A DNA stretch of 64,000 bases from Novilysobacter_A longmucuonensis (GTDB taxonomy: Bacteria; Pseudomonadota; Gammaproteobacteria; Xanthomonadales; Xanthomonadaceae). This document shows, one piece after another, positions 62,076 to 64,000 of the stretch. The position numbers were made by a program, and so were the translations under genes. The stretch lies in NCBI RefSeq assembly GCF_046600735.1, contig NZ_JBJMAW010000001.1, positions 1-64,000 of the forward strand, in the 5' to 3' direction. Every line of letters begins with the position of its first letter. Position 1 is the first letter of the stretch. The notes beneath the pieces were generated by a model that was not told the origin of the DNA, searched no databases, and saw nothing but the letters and a program-made list of their open reading frames with translations.

Positions 62076-62957
62076 GTGACTGCACAAGCGATCGAGGACT
62101 TCCTCGCCCATCTCGCGGTCGAGCGGCGCGTGTCCGCGCACACCCTGGACGCCTATCGCCGCGACCTGTCGTCGCTCAATCAATGGGCGCAGGCGCAAGG
62201 CAGCGAGATCAGCAATCTGCAGGGCGAACAGTTGCGCGCGTTCATCGCCGCCGAGCATCGCCGCGGCCTGTCGCCCAAGAGCCTGCAGCGGCGCCTGTCG
62301 GCCTGTCGCAGCTTCTACGGCTGGCAGCTCAGGCACGGCCGTATCGACGTGAACCCAACCACCGGCATTCGCGCGCCCAAGGCGCCACGCAAACTGCCGC
62401 AGGTGCTCGACCCGGATGAGGCCAAGGTGCTGGTGGAGGTGCCGACCGATGCGCCGCTGGGGCTGCGGGACCGGGCTTTGCTGGAGCTGTTCTATTCCTC
62501 GGGCCTGCGCCTGAGCGAGTTGTGCTCGCTGCACTGGCGCGAGCTCGACCTCGGTGATGGGCTGGTGAGGGTGCTCGGCAAGGGCGGCAAGCAGCGCAGC
62601 GTGCCGCTGGGTTCGCATGCGCGCCACGCGCTGTCGAACTGGCACGCATCGACCGGCGCTGGCAACGACGCGCCGGTATTTCCCGGCCGCGGCGTTGGTC
62701 CGATCACGCCACGCGCGGTGCAGTTGCGCATCCGCCTCCTGGCGCAGCGCCAGGGCCTGTTCAAACGCGTGCACCCGCACCTGCTGCGGCACTCCTTCGC
62801 CAGCCACATCCTGGAATCCTCAGGCGACCTGCGCGGCGTGCAGGAGCTGCTCGGCCATGCCGACATCGCCACCACCCAGATCTATACCCACCTGGATTTC
62901 CAGCACCTGGCCAAGGTCTACGACGCCGCCCATCCGCGCGCGAAACGCAAGCGCTGA
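62076..62957 (+). CDS. xerC: Site-specific tyrosine recombinase XerC
   Basis: With XerD it resolves chromosome dimers at dif. The 293-aa protein has an N-terminal SAM-like core-binding domain (AIEDFLAHLAVERRVSAHTLDAYRRDL). The catalytic domain carries Arg in SSGLRLSELCSL, Lys in LGKGGKQRSVPL, the HLLRHSFASH box, the LGHADIATTQIYTH box and the final Tyr. The start is GTG 62076; a TTG at 62049 is inside the adjacent repeat and rejected. No dif site was noticed in the window. Confidence 0.94.
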   Translation: MTAQAIEDFLAHLAVERRVSAHTLDAYRRDLSSLNQWAQAQGSEISNLQGEQLRAFIAAEHRRGLSPKSLQRRLSACRSFYGWQLRHGRIDVNPTTGIRAPKAPRKLPQVLDPDEAKVLVEVPTDAPLGLRDRALLELFYSSGLRLSELCSLHWRELDLGDGLVRVLGKGGKQRSVPLGSHARHALSNWHASTGAGNDAPVFPGRGVGPITPRAVQLRIRLLAQRQGLFKRVHPHLLRHSFASHILESSGDLRGVQELLGHADIATTQIYTHLDFQHLAKVYDAAHPRAKRKR

Positions 62958-63179
62958 AGCTCGGGACCGGGGACCCGGGCACAGCGAAGAGCGTTCCGCA
63001 AAGGGCGCAAAACACGCAAAGTTGTGCATTGCAGTTGCTCTTCGCTGCGCCTTTCCCGGACACGGCTCCTGATTTCTCGGGTCCCCGGTCCCGGGTCTCG
63101 GCTCCTGCGCCGCCCCGAGTCCCGCCCTTGCGTCGCCAGTCCCGAATCCCCATCCAGGGGGTTCGACCCCGGAGGCCGC
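62958..63179. other. xerC-hslV spacer with inverted and heptamer words
   Basis: AGCGAAGAGC and GCTCTTCGCT form a distant inverted pair. Between them is the word GGGCGCAAAACACGCAAAG. Mixed CCCGGGT/CCCCGGT/CCCGAGT/CCCGAAT units flank it (GGTCCCGGGTCTCGG, CCCGAGTCCCG, CCCGAATCCC). No gene is supported here. Confidence 0.55.
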
Positions 63180-63731
63180 ATGGACCCCAGCCACAACCCG
63201 ACCCGCTTTCACGCCACCACGATCGTCTCGGTGCGTCGCGGCGAGCACGTCGCCGTCGCTGGCGACGGCCAGGTCACGCTTGGCAACACGGTGATGAAGG
63301 GCAACGCGCGCAAGGTGCGCCGGCTCGGCCGCGACAACCAGGTACTGGCCGGGTTTGCCGGCGCCGCGGCCGACGCGTTCACGCTGTTCGAGTTGTTCGA
63401 GGCCAAGCTCGAGAAGCACGGGCAGTTGCAGCGCGCCGCGGTCGAGATGGCCAAGGATTGGCGCACCGAACGCCGGTTCGGCAAGCTTGAGGCGCTGCTT
63501 GCGGTGGCCGACAAGGAGACCTCGCTGATCATCAGCGGCACCGGCGATGTGATCGAGCCCGAGGACGGAATCATCGCGATCGGTTCGGGCGGCATGTACG
63601 CCCTGTCGGCCGCGCGCGCACTGATGGCGCACACCCAGCTGGACGCCCGCACCATCGCCAGTGAGGCGATCGGTATCGCCGGGGACGTGTGCATCTACAC
63701 CAATCGCAACGTGGTGGTCGAGGAACTCTGA
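63180..63731 (+). CDS. hslV: ATP-dependent protease subunit HslV
   Basis: The peptidase of the HslUV (ClpQY) protease, a double hexameric ring. The 183-aa precursor carries a short propeptide (MDPSHNPTRFHA) before the catalytic N-terminal Thr (TTIVSVRRGEHVAVAGDGQVTLG). Other proteasome-type motifs are KGNARKVRRLG, LAGFAGAAADAFTLFELFE and IAIGSGGMYALSAARAL. GGAGG precedes ATG 63180. hslU follows after a ~150-bp repeat-bearing gap, not directly coupled as in many genomes. Confidence 0.95.
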   Translation: MDPSHNPTRFHATTIVSVRRGEHVAVAGDGQVTLGNTVMKGNARKVRRLGRDNQVLAGFAGAAADAFTLFELFEAKLEKHGQLQRAAVEMAKDWRTERRFGKLEALLAVADKETSLIISGTGDVIEPEDGIIAIGSGGMYALSAARALMAHTQLDARTIASEAIGIAGDVCIYTNRNVVVEEL

Positions 63732-63737
63732 TTTTCG

Positions 63738-63864
63738 CCCCCCTCTCCCGCCTGCGGGAGAGGGTTGGGTGAGCGCGCGCGAATCGGCGGTTGCGCCGTT
63801 ACTGCCGAGGCGCTTGCCCTCATCCGCCCTTCGGGCACCTTCTCCCGCACGCGCGAGAAGGGGA
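63738..63864. repeat. Palindromic repeat between hslV and hslU
   Basis: The hairpin CCCTCTCCCG / CGGGAGAGGG (63741-63764) is followed by GTTGGGTGAG. A second stem-like set (CCCTCATCCGCCCTTCGGGC, TTCTCCCGCACGCGCGAGAA) lies to the right. The element fills the intercistronic gap. Confidence 0.75.
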
Positions 63865-63884
63865 CGACAACCCTGTGGATCGAC

Positions 63885-64000
63885 ATGCCGAACCAAACCG
63901 ACAACAACAACGCCACCATGACCCCGCGCGAAATCGTGCAGGCGCTCGACCGCCACATCGTCGGCCAGCACGACGCCAAGCGCGCGGTCGCCATCGCGTT
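63885..64000 (+). CDS. hslU: ATPase subunit HslU (start only)
   Basis: The frame runs off the right edge. The 38 visible residues include MTPREIVQALDRHIVGQHDAKRAVAIA, the conserved N-terminus of the AAA+ unfoldase that feeds substrates to HslV. ATG 63885 adds a short Asn-rich leader (PNQTDNNNAT) as in xanthomonads; ATG 63918 is the E. coli-like start. Confidence 0.9.
   Translation, partial: MPNQTDNNNATMTPREIVQALDRHIVGQHDAKRAVAIA

Overview
The window is high-GC gammaproteobacterial chromosome. Gene order and protein character point to the Xanthomonadaceae/Lysobacteraceae (Lysobacter, Luteimonas or Xanthomonas relatives): smg-dprA / def-fmt-rsmB, topA-tsaC-rpoH, dtd-rpoD-tRNA, algR-hemC and lptM-dapF-DUF484-xerC-hslVU. 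Short palindromic repeats with GTAGGAGC or GTAGAGCC ends, typical of this group, lie in many intergenic gaps. Genus and species cannot be fixed from sequence reading alone.

Layout. 1-950: the end of a probable scpB and the first codons of rluB run straight into an unrelated reverse-strand gene start, so the window opens on a rearrangement breakpoint. It is followed by a spacer carrying DnaA-box-like sites. 950-24735: housekeeping block with priA, a NYN-domain protein, rpoH, tsaC, topA, two GYF_2-domain membrane proteins, smg, dprA, a LysM protein, def, fmt, rsmB, two glycosyltransferases, a pair of bPH2 membrane proteins, a lipid A-type acyltransferase, dtd and rpoD. 24889-29170: a tRNA-Ile (CAU), then an A/T-richer accessory island. 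The island holds a zinc-ribbon mini-protein, an unrecognised overlapping two-gene module, the 5' stub of a type III-like DNA methyltransferase, an HNH endonuclease and a MazG-like pyrophosphohydrolase. 29245-41858: a TRIC-family channel, a LysR regulator divergent from a DUF2798/SDR/MFP/RND/OMF efflux operon resembling smeUVWX or mexEF-oprN, and a GAF-GAF-GGDEF-EAL protein. 42019-51648: esterase, algR-type regulator, hemC, then a reverse-strand operon for a cytoplasmic molybdenum sulfite:quinone oxidoreductase (soeA, an SLC13 permease, soeB, soeC). 52021-64000: a periplasmic lipoprotein-carrier-like protein, a WYL regulator, two S9A peptidases separated by a repeat-rich spacer, DUF454, lptM, dapF, DUF484, xerC, hslV and the start of hslU.

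The most unusual signals concern repeats. Palindromic elements sit in frame inside priA, soeA and an optB-like peptidase, and probably inside an SDR gene, soeB and the OMF leader, where they are translated as extra protein segments. Three genes take their stop codon from the TAG at the repeat edge. A 556-bp imperfect inverted repeat with a hexanucleotide tandem core lies between the two S9 peptidases. The best candidates for undescribed biology are the two-gene module at 25575-27172 in the tRNA-linked island and the coding-sequence-invading repeats. No CRISPR array, integrase or intact transposase gene was seen.
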